DNA from: Nostoc sp. FACHB-973
Lineage (GTDB): Bacteria > Cyanobacteriota > Cyanobacteriia > Cyanobacteriales > Nostocaceae
Length of the DNA: 64,000 bases
Reading direction: 5' to 3'
NCBI RefSeq assembly: GCF_014698115.1
Contig: NZ_JACJSJ010000018.1
Span: 1-64,000, forward strand
Shown: piece after piece, positions 63,991 through 64,000 of the stretch
Layout of the letters: every line of letters begins with the position of its first letter
How positions within the stretch are numbered: position 1 is the first letter of the stretch
Made by a program: the position numbers and the translations under genes
The notes under the pieces: generated by a model
Seen by the model: the letters and a program-made list of their open reading frames with translations, nothing else
Databases searched by the model: none
Told to the model about the DNA's origin: nothing

Positions 63991-64000
63991 TCAAGAATAA

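Overview
The window reads as chromosome of a filamentous, heterocyst-forming cyanobacterium (Nostoc/Anabaena type). The evidence is the frequent HIP1 octamer GCGATCGC, many heptameric tandem repeats (STRR), a Cph1-type phytochrome with its response regulator, xisH/xisI, PatA/PixG-type regulators, and a long gene run that resembles the heterocyst envelope polysaccharide (HEP) island, including a very HepA-like exporter. No rRNA, tRNA or CRISPR array was recognised.

Layout. (1) 1-6.6 kb: two almost identical 52-residue precursor peptides with a double-glycine leader and a 14-residue core lie on the + strand. They converge on a minus-strand operon of HTH protein, cNMP-domain/C39-peptidase ABC exporter, HlyD adaptor and parvulin-like isomerase. 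Together these form a plausible complete export and maturation system for short peptides. (2) 7-11.2 kb: phytochrome, an Rcp1-like regulator starting at TTG inside the kinase gene, then a receiver/histidine-kinase hybrid. (3) 11.6-19 kb: a PMT-family glycosyltransferase, a GNAT acetyltransferase, xisH/xisI, PEP synthase, a small membrane protein and a methyltransferase. Several of these proteins carry in-frame repeat-derived insertions or tails. (4) 19-26 kb: an accessory segment with a MITE and its target-site duplication, a 21-bp tandem array, a REP-transposase remnant, a KAP NTPase fused to a GUN4 domain, and an AAA ATPase/TPR gene pair. (5) 27-29 kb: a PixG/PixH-like regulator pair without its usual chemotaxis partners. 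(6) 29.7-33.4 kb: a vWA, PP2C and kinase-TPR triad of the TerY-P type.

(7) 34-60 kb: the HEP-like island, all on the + strand. It has sugar-nucleotide genes (rfbF, an SDR, a C-methyltransferase, rfbC, oxidoreductases), eight or nine glycosyltransferases, a Wzc-like co-polymerase/BY-kinase, a HepC-like sugar transferase, the HepA exporter and a polymerase/ligase-like membrane protein. These would make activated deoxysugars, assemble a repeat unit on a lipid carrier, polymerise it and export it. (8) 60.5-64 kb: a Uma2 nuclease-like protein and pheT.

A recurring theme is repeat DNA. Heptamer arrays, palindromes and small inverted-repeat elements fill most gaps and enter genes. They supply the stop codons of three glycan genes, lie directly against the start codon of another gene, and add low-complexity segments inside two enzymes.
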